A stretch of DNA of 39,138 nucleotides from Sulfuriferula sp. AH1 (GTDB taxonomy: Bacteria > Pseudomonadota > Gammaproteobacteria > Burkholderiales > Sulfuriferulaceae): NCBI RefSeq assembly GCF_002162035.1, contig NZ_CP021139.1, positions 1 through 39,138 of the forward strand, in the 5' to 3' direction. The notes under the pieces are model-generated. The model saw only the letters and a program-made list of their open reading frames with translations, searched no databases and was not told where the DNA came from. Below are positions 9,829-19,807 of this stretch, in pieces. Position 1 is the first letter of the stretch. Each line of letters begins with the position of its first letter. Made by a program: the position numbers and the translations under genes.

Positions 9829-10011
9829 GATGCCTCCAAATAGAAAAGTGTCAGGAAGAAATCTATGGCCTCGCGCAGCTTGTGTCAATAAATTAAGCGA
9901 TGGAGTCTATCCGGACGTTTTTGGGTAGGCTGTCCTGACGTCAGGTTAGAGCGTAGCCTAATCGGACACGACGACATGATTGCATCATTTCGATAGTTGT
10001 AGTATTATTTG
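9829..10011. promoter_or_regulatory. tnpR/arsR divergent intergenic region: probable res site and ars promoter
   Basis: This 183-bp stretch holds the palindrome CCTGACGTCAGG (9934-9945) and the related blocks TAGGCTGTC and GGTTAGAGCGTAGCCTAATC, as expected for a Tn21-type res site. Close to arsR there is TTGCAT (9980-9985) and an AT-rich segment ending in TATTAT (10003-10008) with 17-bp spacing. The partly symmetrical ATCATTTCGATAG / ATTTGATGAT could be an ArsR operator. The promoter call is tentative because it would place the transcript start at or past the first ATG. Confidence 0.5.
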
Positions 10012-10392
10012 ATGATGAAAAAGCAAGCCGCAACATCGATCTTCGAATCCCTCTCCTCGGGCCTGCGCTTGGATGTGTTCAGGCTGTTGGTCAAGAAGGG
10101 GCCGGGCGGCATGGTGGCAGGCGAGATTGCTAACGCGCTGGACATACCGCCGGCCAACCTTTCATTTCACCTCAAGGCGCTGTCACAAGCTCATCTGGTG
10201 ACGGTTGAGCAGGAGGGTCGCTTCCAACGTTACCGAGCGGACATCCCGTTAATGTTGGATTTGATTGCGTACCTCACCGAAGAATGCTGTTCGGGTAGCC
10301 CCGATCAATGCCTTGAACTGCGTACCGCCTCGAAGTGTTCCGAGGAGTTCTTGCCGCTCCTGTCACCCACTCCAGCGAAAGCGACAACATGA
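10012..10392 (+). CDS. arsR: ArsR, arsenite-responsive repressor
   Basis: A ~126-residue winged-helix repressor of the ArsR/SmtB family. The helix-turn-helix is VAGEIANALDIPPANLSFHLKAL. The common arsenite site in the DNA-recognition helix (CVCDLC in E. coli) is absent. Instead there are C-terminal cysteines in EECCSGSPDQC (about C92, C93, C100), resembling the arrangement known for Acidithiobacillus ferrooxidans ArsR. Two adjacent ATGs (10012, 10015) are possible starts. It is the first gene of the ars operon and overlaps arsC by 4 bp, so it controls the operon and is co-translated with arsC. Confidence 0.93.
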   Translation: MMKKQAATSIFESLSSGLRLDVFRLLVKKGPGGMVAGEIANALDIPPANLSFHLKALSQAHLVTVEQEGRFQRYRADIPLMLDLIAYLTEECCSGSPDQCLELRTASKCSEEFLPLLSPTPAKATT

Positions 10393-10868
10393 ATATTCTG
10401 TTTCTTTGTACCGGTAACTCCTGCCGTTCCATCCTGGCGGAAGCGACCTTCAACCACTTGGCTCCGACAGGCTGGAAAGCGATGAGTGCGGGAAGTCAGC
10501 CGACCGGGACGGTCCATCCGCGTTCCCTGTCGCTCCTGACACATGAAGGTATCGACACGGGCGAACTGCACAGCAAATCATGGGACAACCTGCCGCTGGC
10601 CCCGGATGTGGTCATCACTGTGTGCGCAAATGCTGCCGGGGAAACCTGCCCGGCTTATCTTGGTCCGGTACTGCGTGCGCATTGGGGTGTTGACGATCCC
10701 GCTCATGCCACAGGGACCGAAGCGGAAATCGAAGCCGCGTTCACGACGGCCTACCGTATCTTGCGACGTCGCATCGAAGCCTTCCTCGCGCTGCCGTTGG
10801 AGCAACTTGTACACGACCGGACACGCTTGAAGGTGGAACTGGATCGGCTTGGAGCGCTTTCAGCGTAG
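10389..10868 (+). CDS. arsC: ArsC, low-molecular-weight phosphatase-type arsenate reductase
   Basis: A 159-residue protein of the LMW tyrosine-phosphatase fold that reduces arsenate to arsenite for export. The N-terminal CTGNSCRS (Cys7 to Arg13, CX5R) is the active-site loop. Cysteines near residues 80 and 88 (TVCANAAGETCP) match the relay pair of thioredoxin-dependent ArsC of the pI258 type. This is a different family from glutaredoxin-linked E. coli ArsC. The ATG at 10389 overlaps the arsR stop. 42 bp separate it from arsD. Confidence 0.93.
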   Translation: MNILFLCTGNSCRSILAEATFNHLAPTGWKAMSAGSQPTGTVHPRSLSLLTHEGIDTGELHSKSWDNLPLAPDVVITVCANAAGETCPAYLGPVLRAHWGVDDPAHATGTEAEIEAAFTTAYRILRRRIEAFLALPLEQLVHDRTRLKVELDRLGALSA

Positions 10869-10910
10869 TTTTTATTTGACTGTTATTTCAATACTTGATG
10901 GAGGTTTTAA

Positions 10911-11279
10911 ATGAAGAGGATCGAAGTGTTTGACCCATCGCTGTGTTGCAGCACCGGCGTCTGCGGCGTGGATGTTGACCAAGCCCTGGTGACTTTTGCC
11001 GCTGATGTCGATTGGGCGAAGCAGAACGGCGCGCACATCGAGCGCTACAACCTGGCACAGCAGCCACAGACGTTTGCCGACAATGCGACCGTCAAAGGAT
11101 TTTTGCAGCGCTCCGGTCAGGATGCGCTACCACTGATCCTGGTCGATGGTGAAGTGGCTCTCGCAGGACGTTATCCGAAGCGGGCTGAATTGGCCCTCTG
11201 GATCGGCATTGATCAACCGGCAGACGCCGCCAAACCGGCGACGGGCGGTTGCTGCTCCGGCCCGCGTGGCTGCTGCTGA
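10911..11279 (+). CDS. arsD: ArsD, arsenite metallochaperone
   Basis: A 122-residue ArsD with the metal-binding cysteines C12, C13 and C18 in LCCSTGVCG and two further vicinal pairs near the C-terminus (GGCCSG, RGCC). ArsD takes As(III) from glutathione and transfers it to ArsA, and weakly regulates the operon (family knowledge). A GGAGG lies upstream of the ATG. It sits just before arsA, the usual arsDA order. Confidence 0.95.
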   Translation: MKRIEVFDPSLCCSTGVCGVDVDQALVTFAADVDWAKQNGAHIERYNLAQQPQTFADNATVKGFLQRSGQDALPLILVDGEVALAGRYPKRAELALWIGIDQPADAAKPATGGCCSGPRGCC

Positions 11280-11296
11280 ACAACATGGAGAAAATG

Positions 11297-13063
11297 ATGA
11301 TGAAATTCCTGCAAATTCCTCCCCGCTTTCTGTTTTTCACAGGCAAGGGCGGCGTCGGCAAGACCTCGATTGCCTGTGCCACGGCCATTCAGTTGGCCGA
11401 AGCCGGAAAGCGTGTCCTCCTGGTCAGTACCGACCCTGCATCCAACGTCGGGCAGGTATTTGGTGTTGATATCGGCAACCGCGTCACACCGATTCCGGCG
11501 GTTCCACGTCTTTCTGCTCTGGAAATCGATCCCGAGGCAGCGGCCAGTGCCTATCGGGAGCGCCTGGTCGGCCCGGTCCGCGGTGTGCTTCCTGATGATG
11601 TGGTGAAGGGCATCGAAGAATCCTTGTCCGGCGCGTGCACCACCGAAATTGCCGCATTTGACGAGTTCACCGCGCTACTGACCAACGCGGCACTCACAGC
11701 CGATTACCAGCATATTGTTTTCGACACCGCACCTACCGGCCACACCATCCGCATGCTGCAACTGCCAGGTGCGTGGAGCGGTTTCCTGGAAGCCGGCAAG
11801 GGCGATGCCTCGTGCCTCGGGCCGCTGGCCGGGCTGGAAAAACAGCGTACTCAGTACAAGGCGGCGGTTGAAGCCTTGGCCGATCCGCTGCAAACCCGCC
11901 TGGTGCTGGTCGCTCGCGCCCAACAGGCCACTTTGCGCGAAGTGGCGCGCACCCACGAAGAACTGGCCGCCATAGGCCTCAAACAGCAACATCTCGTCAT
12001 CAACGGCATCCTGCCGCACATCGAAGCCGCTACCGACCCACTCGCCGCTGCAATCCACGAACGGGAACAAACGGCGCTGAAGAACATCCCGGCTACGTTG
12101 ACTGCGCTTCCGCGTGATCATGTAGAACTCAAGCCCTTCAATCTCGTCGGCCTCGACGCGCTGCGGCAGTTGCTGACCGACCTGCCACCACAAGCCCCCG
12201 CCGCCGTTGCGTCCCCGATCGAACTCGACGAGCCCGGCGTGGCCGACCTGATCGACGGCATCGCGGCGGATGGTCACGGGCTGGTCATGTTGATGGGCAA
12301 AGGGGGCGTAGGCAAGACGACGCTCGCTGCCGCCATCGCCGTCGAACTCGCTGATCGGGGCTTGCCGGTACATCTGACCACGTCGGATCCGGCAGCCCAT
12401 CTGGGCGAAACCCTGGCCGCCTCGCTCGACAACCTTACTGTGAGCCGGATCGATCCACATGCCGAGACCGAGCGCTATCGCCAGCATGTGCTCGAAACCA
12501 AAGGCAAGGATCTCGATGCCGAAGGCCGTGCCATGCTGGAAGAAGACCTGCGCTCGCCCTGCACGGAAGAGATTGCGGTCTTCCAGGCGTTCTCGCGCGT
12601 CATCCGCGAGGCCGGTAAAAAGTTCGTCGTGATGGACACGGCGCCGACCGGGCATACCTTGCTCCTGCTCGACGCGACGGGCGCATACCACCGCGAAGTG
12701 ACGCGGCAGGCGGGCAAGAGCGGCATGAGCTTCACAACGCCGATGATGCAATTGCAGGACCCGAAGCAAACCAAGGTACTCGTCGTCACGCTGGCGGAAA
12801 CGACGCCGGTACTGGAGGCTACCCACCTGCAAGCCGATTTGCGCCGCGCCGGGATCGAGCCGTGGGCATGGATCGTCAATTCCAGCGTGGCGGCAGCTTC
12901 GGCCAAGTCGCCGTTACTGCGTCAGCGTGCGGCCAACGAGCTACGCGAAATCAGCGCCGTGGCCAATCAGCACGCGGACCGTCACGCGGTTGTCCCGCTT
13001 CTGAAGGAAGAACCGATCGGCGCAGAACGACTGCGTGCGCTTGTCAAGGTGAATGTCAAATGA
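11297..13063 (+). CDS. arsA: ArsA, arsenite-stimulated pump ATPase
   Basis: A ~588-residue ATPase of two homologous halves. Each half has a P-loop (TGKGGVGKTS near residue 15, MGKGGVGKTT near 333) and a DTAPTGHT motif. The arsenite-site cysteines are recognisable in SGACTTEIAAFDEF, ASCLGPL and RSPCTEEIAVFQ. It powers ArsB for As(III) and Sb(III) efflux. Four in-frame ATGs lie at 11285, 11294, 11297 and 11300; GGAG at 11287-11290 favours 11297, though the exact start is uncertain. The stop overlaps the next ATG by 4 bp. Confidence 0.95.
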   Translation: MMKFLQIPPRFLFFTGKGGVGKTSIACATAIQLAEAGKRVLLVSTDPASNVGQVFGVDIGNRVTPIPAVPRLSALEIDPEAAASAYRERLVGPVRGVLPDDVVKGIEESLSGACTTEIAAFDEFTALLTNAALTADYQHIVFDTAPTGHTIRMLQLPGAWSGFLEAGKGDASCLGPLAGLEKQRTQYKAAVEALADPLQTRLVLVARAQQATLREVARTHEELAAIGLKQQHLVINGILPHIEAATDPLAAAIHEREQTALKNIPATLTALPRDHVELKPFNLVGLDALRQLLTDLPPQAPAAVASPIELDEPGVADLIDGIAADGHGLVMLMGKGGVGKTTLAAAIAVELADRGLPVHLTTSDPAAHLGETLAASLDNLTVSRIDPHAETERYRQHVLETKGKDLDAEGRAMLEEDLRSPCTEEIAVFQAFSRVIREAGKKFVVMDTAPTGHTLLLLDATGAYHREVTRQAGKSGMSFTTPMMQLQDPKQTKVLVVTLAETTPVLEATHLQADLRRAGIEPWAWIVNSSVAAASAKSPLLRQRAANELREISAVANQHADRHAVVPLLKEEPIGAERLRALVKVNVK

Positions 13064-13611
13064 TGCCTTCTACAATTACACCTGCATTCCCCGTAGCAGG
13101 AGAATTTCACATCAGCCTGCGCGTAGCCGATCTCGGCCGCAGCAATAGCTTTTACAGTGCCTTCTTCGGCGTCTCGCCCAAGCACAGTACAGAACGGTAC
13201 AGCACCTTTATCGTGCCGCATCTGCGGCTCAACTTCGTTTTGCTGGTCAATGACCGGGGCGAGGCGCTCGACAACTACAGCCTCTACCACCTCGGCCTGG
13301 GCGTAGCTGTCAAAGCCGAGGTGATCGCCGCCCATCACGCGGCCGTGGCGGCGGGCGCCGAAATCGTCAAACCGCCGCGCACCACTTGGCACGGCACGCC
13401 CATGCACGAGTTGTGGCTGCGCGACCCCAGCGGTTACCTCATCGAGATTTACGCCCTCCTGACCGATGAAGAACTCGCAGAAATGCCTGCGGACAAAGAG
13501 CCTGTATTCCTGCTCGATGGGCAAACCGAGCAACCTGAGCACCAAACCAAGGAGATCGACCATGTTGATCCGGAATTACATGACGCCCGATCCGGTAACC
13601 ATTCAACCTGA
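13060..13611 (+). CDS. VOC-superfamily (glyoxalase/dioxygenase fold) protein of the ars operon
   Basis: A 183-residue protein with a vicinal-oxygen-chelate fold. Candidate metal ligands are the His in FHISLRVADL (near residue 17), a His in YHLGLGV and the Glu in GYLIEIY. It resembles the ArsI/CadI group found in arsenic operons, whose ArsI members cleave the C-As bond of trivalent organoarsenicals. However, this protein contains no cysteine at all, so the Cys pair that ArsI uses to bind MAs(III) is missing; an ArsI function is doubtful. It is coupled to arsA by an ATGA overlap, and its last 50 bp overlap the CBS gene. Confidence 0.8.
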   Translation: MMPSTITPAFPVAGEFHISLRVADLGRSNSFYSAFFGVSPKHSTERYSTFIVPHLRLNFVLLVNDRGEALDNYSLYHLGLGVAVKAEVIAAHHAAVAAGAEIVKPPRTTWHGTPMHELWLRDPSGYLIEIYALLTDEELAEMPADKEPVFLLDGQTEQPEHQTKEIDHVDPELHDARSGNHST

Positions 13612-14035
13612 AACACCGGTTGAGGACATCGCGAGGCTGCTGCTTGCCCATCGCATCAACGGCGTTCCGGTGGTCGACGACGCTGCTCGGCTGATCGGCG
13701 TTGTGACTGCGGAGGACTTGATTCACCGGGGAGCGGACGAACGGCTTGAACCCCGCGAATCGATTTGGAAGGAGAATTTCTGGGTTTCCTTTCTTGGCCC
13801 AAAGGGTACGCAGCGCGACCAGGCCGAGGGGCGTACTGCCGCAGAGGTAATGACCACGGAAGTGCATAGCGTCGCGCCTGCCATGCATCCCTCCGTTGCA
13901 GCCCGGCTGATGGTGGAGCATCAATTAACGTCCCTTCCTGTCGTGGAGGATGGGAAAGTGATCGGCGTCATCTCCCGGATTGACCTCTTGAGCCTTCTTA
14001 AAGAACTCGAAAACCCCCTGAAAAGAGAGAATTGA
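13562..14035 (+). CDS. CBS-domain pair protein of the ars operon
   Basis: A 157-residue protein with two CBS motifs (about residues 6-60, [20 protein letters not shown], and 95-150, [17 protein letters not shown]), the Bateman module that senses adenylates. The ATG at 13562 gives the usual CBS N-terminus and overlaps the VOC gene by 50 bp in another frame. It is followed one base later by the arsB GTG. A CBS gene at this position was described in the Acidithiobacillus caldus ars transposon. Its role is unknown; regulation of ArsAB by energy state is a guess from position. Confidence 0.85.
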   Translation: MLIRNYMTPDPVTIQPETPVEDIARLLLAHRINGVPVVDDAARLIGVVTAEDLIHRGADERLEPRESIWKENFWVSFLGPKGTQRDQAEGRTAAEVMTTEVHSVAPAMHPSVAARLMVEHQLTSLPVVEDGKVIGVISRIDLLSLLKELENPLKREN

Positions 14036-14036
14036 C

Positions 14037-15323
14037 GTGATTGCCGCCCTTCTGATTTTTCTTGCCACTATCGTCCTAGTGATCTGGCAGCCGCGCGGGC
14101 TGGGCATTGGCTGGAGTGCAACGCTTGGCGCTGTCGTGGCGCTACTGTCCGGCGTCGTTCACCTCGGCGACATTCCTGTCGTCTGGCAGATTGTCTGGAA
14201 CGCCACAGCCACATTCATTGCCATCATCATCATTAGCCTGTTGCTCGACGAGGCAGGGTTTTTCGAATGGGCAGCCTTGCACGTCGCACGCTGGGGCGGA
14301 GGGAAAGGACGTCTGCTGTTTGCGCTGATCATCTTGCTGGGTGCAGCCGTCGCCGCGCTTTTTGCCAACGATGGCGCAGCGCTGATTCTCACGCCAATCG
14401 TCATGGCCATGTTGTTGGCACTGGGGTTCAGTCCGGCGGCAACGCTCGCGTTCGTCATGGCGGCAGGGTTCATCGCAGATGCCGCCAGCCTGCCACTTGT
14501 CGTATCCAACCTGGTCAACATCGTCTCTGCCGACTTTTTCAATATCGGGTTCAATGACTACGCTGCGGTGATGGTTCCAGTGAATATTGTCGCCATCATT
14601 GCCTCTCTGGCCGTGCTGTCGATCTATTTCCGCCGCAGCATCCCCGCACGCTACGACGTGAATCAGTTGAAACAGCCGAATGAGGCCATTCGCGATGTGG
14701 CTACGTTTCGTTTCGGCTGGGTGGTTCTGGCCCTGCTGCTGGTCGGATTCTTCGGCCTTGAGCCGCTAGGCGTGCCGGTTAGCGCCGTGGCTGCCGCAGG
14801 CGCCCTGCTGTTGCTCGTCGTCGCTGCGCGCGGGCATGTCATCAGCACCCGCAAGGTGATCCGTGAAGCGCCTTGGCAAATTGTCGTTTTCTCGCTGGGA
14901 ATGTATCTCGTGGTTTATGGGCTGCGTAACCAAGGACTGACGGAACATATCGCAAGGCTGCTGGATTACTTCGCACAAGGCGGTGTATGGGGCGCCGCCT
15001 TTGGCACTGGCTTCCTCACAGCGCTGCTGTCCTCTGCCATGAACAACATGCCGACGGTACTGGTGGGCGCCCTGTCCATTGATGCCACAAGCGCAACGGG
15101 TGTGGTGAAGGACGCGATGATCTACGCCAATGTGATCGGTAGTGACCTGGGGCCAAAGGTCACCCCGATCGGCTCGCTGGCGACGTTGCTTTGGCTGCAT
15201 GTGCTGGCGCGCAAAGGAATGACAATCACATGGGGGTATTACTTCAAGGTGGGCGTTGTGCTAACCGTCCCCGTGCTCGCGGCGACCCTGGCAGCGCTGG
15301 CACTGCGCCTGAGTCTCACTTGA
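14037..15323 (+). CDS. arsB: ArsB, arsenite/antimonite efflux permease
   Basis: A 428-residue membrane protein of the ArsB/NhaD (ion transporter) superfamily with about 11-12 hydrophobic segments. Family blocks are [29 protein letters not shown] and [11 protein letters not shown]. It exports As(III), alone or with ArsA. It starts with GTG at 14037, one base after the CBS stop and close to AAGAGAGA. It is the last gene of the ars operon; 166 bp follow before tnpA. Confidence 0.95.
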   Translation: MIAALLIFLATIVLVIWQPRGLGIGWSATLGAVVALLSGVVHLGDIPVVWQIVWNATATFIAIIIISLLLDEAGFFEWAALHVARWGGGKGRLLFALIILLGAAVAALFANDGAALILTPIVMAMLLALGFSPAATLAFVMAAGFIADAASLPLVVSNLVNIVSADFFNIGFNDYAAVMVPVNIVAIIASLAVLSIYFRRSIPARYDVNQLKQPNEAIRDVATFRFGWVVLALLLVGFFGLEPLGVPVSAVAAAGALLLLVVAARGHVISTRKVIREAPWQIVVFSLGMYLVVYGLRNQGLTEHIARLLDYFAQGGVWGAAFGTGFLTALLSSAMNNMPTVLVGALSIDATSATGVVKDAMIYANVIGSDLGPKVTPIGSLATLLWLHVLARKGMTITWGYYFKVGVVLTVPVLAATLAALALRLSLT

Positions 15324-15489
15324 TGCGCGCGGAGCGCTGTTTGCAGACATACAGTATTGGAGTGAAGAAGGGTGAGCGGCTTGGCGTATGGCTATTCTCT
15401 TGAGTGCGGTCATCGGGATACCGCTCTATATCCGCGCCTTTTTTTAGCGGAACTGGACTTACTCGGCCACAGAAAGAAAAAGTGCATCC

Positions 15490-18456
15490 ATGCCACGCCG
15501 TTCGATCCTGTCCGCCGCCGAGCGTGACAACCTGCTGGCATTGCCGGACGCCAAGGAAGAGCTGATCCGTCACTACACGTTCAGCGACACCGATCTGTCC
15601 ATCATTAGGCAGAGGCGCGGCCCGGCCAACCGCCTGGGCTTCGCGGTGCAGCTCTGCTATCTGCGCTTTCCCGGCGTCATCCTTGACGCCGATGAACCGC
15701 CGTTTCCGCCCTTGCTGAAACTGGTCGCTGACCAGCTCAAGATTGGCATCGAAAGCTGGGGTGAATATGGGCAGCGGGAGCAGACCCGGCGCGAGCACCT
15801 AGTCGAGCTGCAAACGGTGTTCGGCTTCCAGCCGTTCTCCATGAGCCACTACCGGCAGGCTGTCCAGTTGCTGACCGAGTTCGCCATGCAGACCGACAAG
15901 GGCATTGTGCTGGCCAGCGCCTTGATCGAGCATCTGCGGCGGCAGTTGGTCATTTTGCCTGCCCTCAATGCCGTCGAGCGGGCGAGCGCGGAAGCGATCA
16001 CCCGCGCCAACCGGCGCATCTACGACGCCTTGGCCGAACCACTGTCGGACGTGCATCGCCGCCGCCTCGACGATCTGCTCAAGCGCCGGGACAACGGCAA
16101 GACGACCTGGCTGGCCTGGCTGCGCCAATCACCGGCCAAACCGAACTCCCGCCACATGCTCGAACACATCGACCGCCTCAAAGTCTGGCAGGCCCTCGAT
16201 CTACCTGTTGGCATCGAGCGACTGGTTCATCAGAACCGGCTGCTCAAGATTGCCCGCGAGGGCGGCCAGATGACGCCCGCCGACCTGGCCAAGTTCGAGC
16301 CGCAACGGCGCTACGCCACCCTCGTGGCGCTGGCCATCGAGGGCATGGCCACCGTCACCGACGAAATCATCGACCTGCACGACCGCATCCTGGGCAAGCT
16401 GTTCAACGCCGCCAAAAACAAGCATCAGCAACAATTCCAGGCATCGGGCAAGGCGATCAACGCCAAGGTGCGACTGTATGGACGCATCGGTCAGGCGCTG
16501 ATCGACGCCAAGCAATCAGGCAGCGACCCGTTTGCCGCCATTGAGGCGGTCATGTCCTGGGACGCCTTCGCCGAGAGCGTCACCGAGGCGCAGAAGCTGG
16601 CACAGCCCGATGACTTCGATTTCCTGCACCGTATCGGCGAGAGCTACGCCACCTTGCGCCGCTACGCGCCGGAATTCCTTGCCGTGCTCAAGCTGCGGGC
16701 CGCGCCCGCCGCCAAGGACGTGCTCGATGCCATCGAGGTGTTGCGCGGCATGAATACCGACAACGCCCGCAAGGTGCCGACCGATGCGCCGACCGGCTTC
16801 ATCAAGCCACGCTGGCAGAAGCTGGTGATGACCGATGCCGGTATAGACCGGCGATACTACGAACTGTGCGCGCTGTCCGAGTTGAAGAACTCCCTGCGCT
16901 CGGGCGACATCTGGGTGCAAGGGTCACGCCAGTTCAAGGACTTCGAGGATTACCTGGTGCCACCGGCGAAGTTCGCCAGGCTCAAACAGTCCAGCGAGTT
17001 GCCGCTGGCCGTGGCCACCGACTGCGACCAGTACCTGCACGAGCGGCTGACGCTGCTGGAAACGCAGCTTGCCATCGTCAACCGCATGGCGGCGGCAAAC
17101 AACCTGCCTGATGCCATCATCACCGAGTCGGGCCTGAAGATCACGCCGCTGGATGCGGCGGTACCCGACACTGCGCAGGCGTTGATCGACCAGACGGCCA
17201 TGATCCTGCCGCACGTCAAGATCACCGAACTGCTGATCGAAGTGGATGAGTGGACGGGCTTCACCCAGCACTTCACGCACCTGAAATCGGGCGATCTGGC
17301 CAAGGACAAAAATCTGCTGTTGACCACTATTCTGGCCGACGCGATCAACTTGGGCCTGACCAAGATGGCCGAGTCGTGCCCTGGCATGACCTACGCTAAG
17401 CTGGCGTGGCTGCAAGCCTGGCACGTCCGTGACGAAACCTATGGGGCGGCGCTGGCCGAGCTGGTCAACGCGCAGTTCCGGCATCCCTTCGCCGGGCAGT
17501 GGGGCGACGGCACCACGTCATCATCGGACGGCCAGAACTTCCGCACCGGCAGCAAGGCGGAGAGTACCGGCCACGTCAACCCGAAATACGGCAGCAGCCC
17601 AGGACGGACGTTCTACACCCACATCTCCGACCAGTACGCGCCGTTCCACACGAAGGTCGTGAACGTCGGCGTGCGCGACTCGACCTACGTGCTCGACGGC
17701 CTGCTGTACCACGAGTCCGATCTGCGCATCGAGGAGCACTACACCGACACGGCGGGCTTCACCGATCACGTCTTCGCGCTGATGCACCTACTAGGCTTCC
17801 GCTTCGCGCCGCGCATCCGCGACCTGGGCGACACCAAGCTCTATATTCCCAAGGGTGAAACCGCCTATGACGCGCTCAAGCCGATGATCGGCGGCACGCT
17901 CAATATCAAGCACGTCCGCGCCCATTGGGATGAAATCCTCCGGCTGGCCACGTCGATCAAGCAAGGCACGGTGACGGCCTCGCTGATGCTCAGGAAACTC
18001 GGCAGCTACCCGCGCCAGAACGGCTTGGCCGTCGCCCTGCGCGAGCTGGGCCGCATCGAGCGCACGCTGTTCATCCTGCACTGGCTGCAAAGCGTCGAAC
18101 TGCGCCGCCGCGTGCATGCCGGACTGAACAAGGGTGAGGCGCGCAACGCGCTGGCCCGCGCCGTGTTCTTCAACCGCCTGGGCGAAATCCGCGACCGCAG
18201 CTTTGAGCAGCAGCGCTACCGGGCCAGCGGCCTTAACCTGGTGACGGCAGCCATCGTTCTGTGGAATACGGTTTATCTGGAACGGGCCGCGAATGCCCTG
18301 CGTGGCCACGGCAAGCCCGTTGATGACTCTCTATTGCAGTATCTGTCGCCGCTGGGTTGGGAGCACATCAACCTGACTGGCGATTACCTCTGGCGCAGCA
18401 ACGCCAAGATCGGCGCGGGCAAGTTCAGGCCGCTACGGCCGCTGCAGCCAGCTTAA
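15490..18456 (+). CDS. tnpA: TnpA, Tn21-subgroup transposase
   Basis: A 988-residue Tn3-family transposase, the usual length for the Tn21 subgroup. It has the N-terminal DUF4158-like region ([19 protein letters not shown]) and a C-terminal DDE nuclease region with blocks around [13 protein letters not shown] (about residue 712) and [23 protein letters not shown] (about 908-930). The stop lies inside the right terminal repeat. The preceding 166 bp (15324-15489) contain no gene and no clear terminator. Confidence 0.96.
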   Translation: MPRRSILSAAERDNLLALPDAKEELIRHYTFSDTDLSIIRQRRGPANRLGFAVQLCYLRFPGVILDADEPPFPPLLKLVADQLKIGIESWGEYGQREQTRREHLVELQTVFGFQPFSMSHYRQAVQLLTEFAMQTDKGIVLASALIEHLRRQLVILPALNAVERASAEAITRANRRIYDALAEPLSDVHRRRLDDLLKRRDNGKTTWLAWLRQSPAKPNSRHMLEHIDRLKVWQALDLPVGIERLVHQNRLLKIAREGGQMTPADLAKFEPQRRYATLVALAIEGMATVTDEIIDLHDRILGKLFNAAKNKHQQQFQASGKAINAKVRLYGRIGQALIDAKQSGSDPFAAIEAVMSWDAFAESVTEAQKLAQPDDFDFLHRIGESYATLRRYAPEFLAVLKLRAAPAAKDVLDAIEVLRGMNTDNARKVPTDAPTGFIKPRWQKLVMTDAGIDRRYYELCALSELKNSLRSGDIWVQGSRQFKDFEDYLVPPAKFARLKQSSELPLAVATDCDQYLHERLTLLETQLAIVNRMAAANNLPDAIITESGLKITPLDAAVPDTAQALIDQTAMILPHVKITELLIEVDEWTGFTQHFTHLKSGDLAKDKNLLLTTILADAINLGLTKMAESCPGMTYAKLAWLQAWHVRDETYGAALAELVNAQFRHPFAGQWGDGTTSSSDGQNFRTGSKAESTGHVNPKYGSSPGRTFYTHISDQYAPFHTKVVNVGVRDSTYVLDGLLYHESDLRIEEHYTDTAGFTDHVFALMHLLGFRFAPRIRDLGDTKLYIPKGETAYDALKPMIGGTLNIKHVRAHWDEILRLATSIKQGTVTASLMLRKLGSYPRQNGLAVALRELGRIERTLFILHWLQSVELRRRVHAGLNKGEARNALARAVFFNRLGEIRDRSFEQQRYRASGLNLVTAAIVLWNTVYLERAANALRGHGKPVDDSLLQYLSPLGWEHINLTGDYLWRSNAKIGAGKFRPLRPLQPA

Positions 18457-18489
18457 CGTGCTTTATTTTCCGTTTTCTGAGACGACCCC

Positions 18490-19556
18490 TGGTAGGTGCC
18501 GACCGCCAATGTGAGCCAGCGCTCCAGCTCACGCAGCGTCAGGGCGGCCTTGTTTTCGGAATCGTAGTCGCCGCGCTGGTCAGGGTTGGAGAAGGTCGTC
18601 CCTGGCAATTCGTCGTGGATCATCTGCATCGCCGTGCCGATGATCCGTTCCACGATGCCGCCGTAGTGCGGCTGCCCGAGCGGGCGATAGTCAAGCCGGA
18701 TGCCATGCTGCTCGCAGCCTCGGCGTAGCGCTTCGCTCTTGAACTCGGCCGCGTTGTCCAGGTAGAGCAGCCTGGGCTTGCCGCTCATCGGCCACTCCAT
18801 TTCTATGTTCAGACCCTCCAGCCAGGGACGCTTGTCGCAGGCGACATGCACAAGGCACAGGCCGACCGAAACAGATGACGGCGCTTCCAGCGTGACGACC
18901 ATGCCGAGCACGCAGCGGGTAAACACGTCGATGGCGATGGTCAGATACGGACGGCCAATCGGTTGCCGGTCGCGCTCGTCCACCACGATCAGGTCGATGA
19001 CCGTGTGATCAATCTGCACTTGTTCCAGTGGCGCGGTCACGGCGGGAGGCTCACCACCGACACCTTGCAGGCTGCGGGACGCATCCTGACCTTCCCGGCG
19101 GCGAGTAGCCTTGAGCGGATCGAGGCCGGCGATCCGCAGAGCCACGGTGTTGCGCGCCGGCGCCCGCAGCTTTTGCGCTTTGCAAGCCTGCGCGACCTCG
19201 CGGTGGAACGCTGCCAGGCTACGCTTCTGCTTGGTCAGGAAGCGCTTTTGCAGCAACTCGCGGATGATGCGCTCAACTGATTCCGGCAAGCGTCCCTTGC
19301 CTTTTCCGCCGCCGGATCGGCTGCGAGCCAGGTCCGTCACAAGCCCAGCACCTTGCCGGGCACGGCGGATTAGGACATACACCTGCCGCCTGGACAGGCC
19401 AAGCGCGTGAGCAGCGGCATCGGCGGCTTCATGCCCGACCACATCAAGCGCTGCCAGCGGCCCGATGATTTCCGCCCGTTGCCGGGCCTGCGCCCAAGCC
19501 GCATCGGGCAGGGTGGCCACGCCTTGCTCGGCAATCAATGATGTGTCTGACGCCAT
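18490..19556 (-). pseudogene. tniA: tniA, N-terminal fragment (gene split by the arsenic transposon)
   Basis: This piece encodes the first ~355 residues of the DDE transposase TniA, ending LAVGTY at the duplicated TGGTA (18490-18494). The catalytic residues lie here: the Asp in QIDHTVIDLIV, the Asp in LYLDNAAEFKSE and the Glu in GIVERIIGTAM. The frame runs on into the arsenic transposon repeat and stops at 18453. The start is ATG 19556 with GAGGTG upstream. The C-terminal ~205 residues, needed with TniB for transposition, are at 8611-9231. Confidence 0.95.
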
Positions 19557-19600
19557 GCTCACACCTCGCTTTGGTGCACACGAGTATTGAGCATAGTCGA

Positions 19601-19699
19601 GATTGGTGCAGATGACTTCTGATATTGCGTTGTCAGGAGTCGCCTGCACATCTGGCGTTACGCCCCGTCAATTGGTGCAGTCGTCTTCTGAAAATGACA
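19601..19699. repeat. IRt end of the mercury transposon with three transposase-site repeats
   Basis: The 25-bp terminal repeat is 19675-19699. Two further related ~20-bp copies lie inside it: GATTGGTGCAGATGACTTCT (19601-19620) and the oppositely oriented TGTCAGGAGTCGCCTGCACA (19631-19650). Multiple TniA sites at IRt are typical of Tn5053-family ends. Confidence 0.85.
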
Positions 19700-19790
19700 C
19701 TAAATTGGCTATGTCAATTTTGACCACCCAAATTGCCTAGAGCGCTTGCACGCTTTCTAATTTTCATGCAGAATACAATCTGATTAGTGA
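19700..19790. other. Right half of the split plasmid res region and toxin-antitoxin promoter region
   Basis: It starts with the duplicated CTAAA and continues TTGGCTATGTCAATTTTGAC, rebuilding the dyad with 777-787. Further half-site-like CCCAAATTGCC and the AT-rich TTCTAATTTTCATGC follow. TACAAT at 19774-19779 may be the -10 of the antitoxin operon; a good -35 is not obvious. Confidence 0.5.
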
Positions 19791-19807
19791 CGTATAAGGA
19801 GAACACC

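Larger units (their letters stand above)
9232..18489. mobile_element. Tn21-subgroup (Tn3-family) arsenic-resistance transposon
   Basis: A 9258-bp element bounded by perfect 38-bp inverted repeats (9232-9269 and 18452-18489) that begin GGGGTCGTCTCAGAAAACGG. It is flanked by the 5-bp duplication TGGTA (9227-9231 and 18490-18494), the normal Tn3-family signature. tnpR lies at the left end on the minus strand and tnpA at the right end on the plus strand, both with stop codons inside the terminal repeats. The cargo arsR-arsC-arsD-arsA-VOC-CBS-arsB lies between them. This layout recalls ars transposons described from biomining bacteria (the TnAtcArs type). All genes look intact, so the element may be active. 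Confidence 0.96.

Noticed and set aside
13466..13561. Longer start for the CBS gene
   Set aside because: The extension lies inside the VOC gene; ATG 13562 gives the standard CBS N-terminus.
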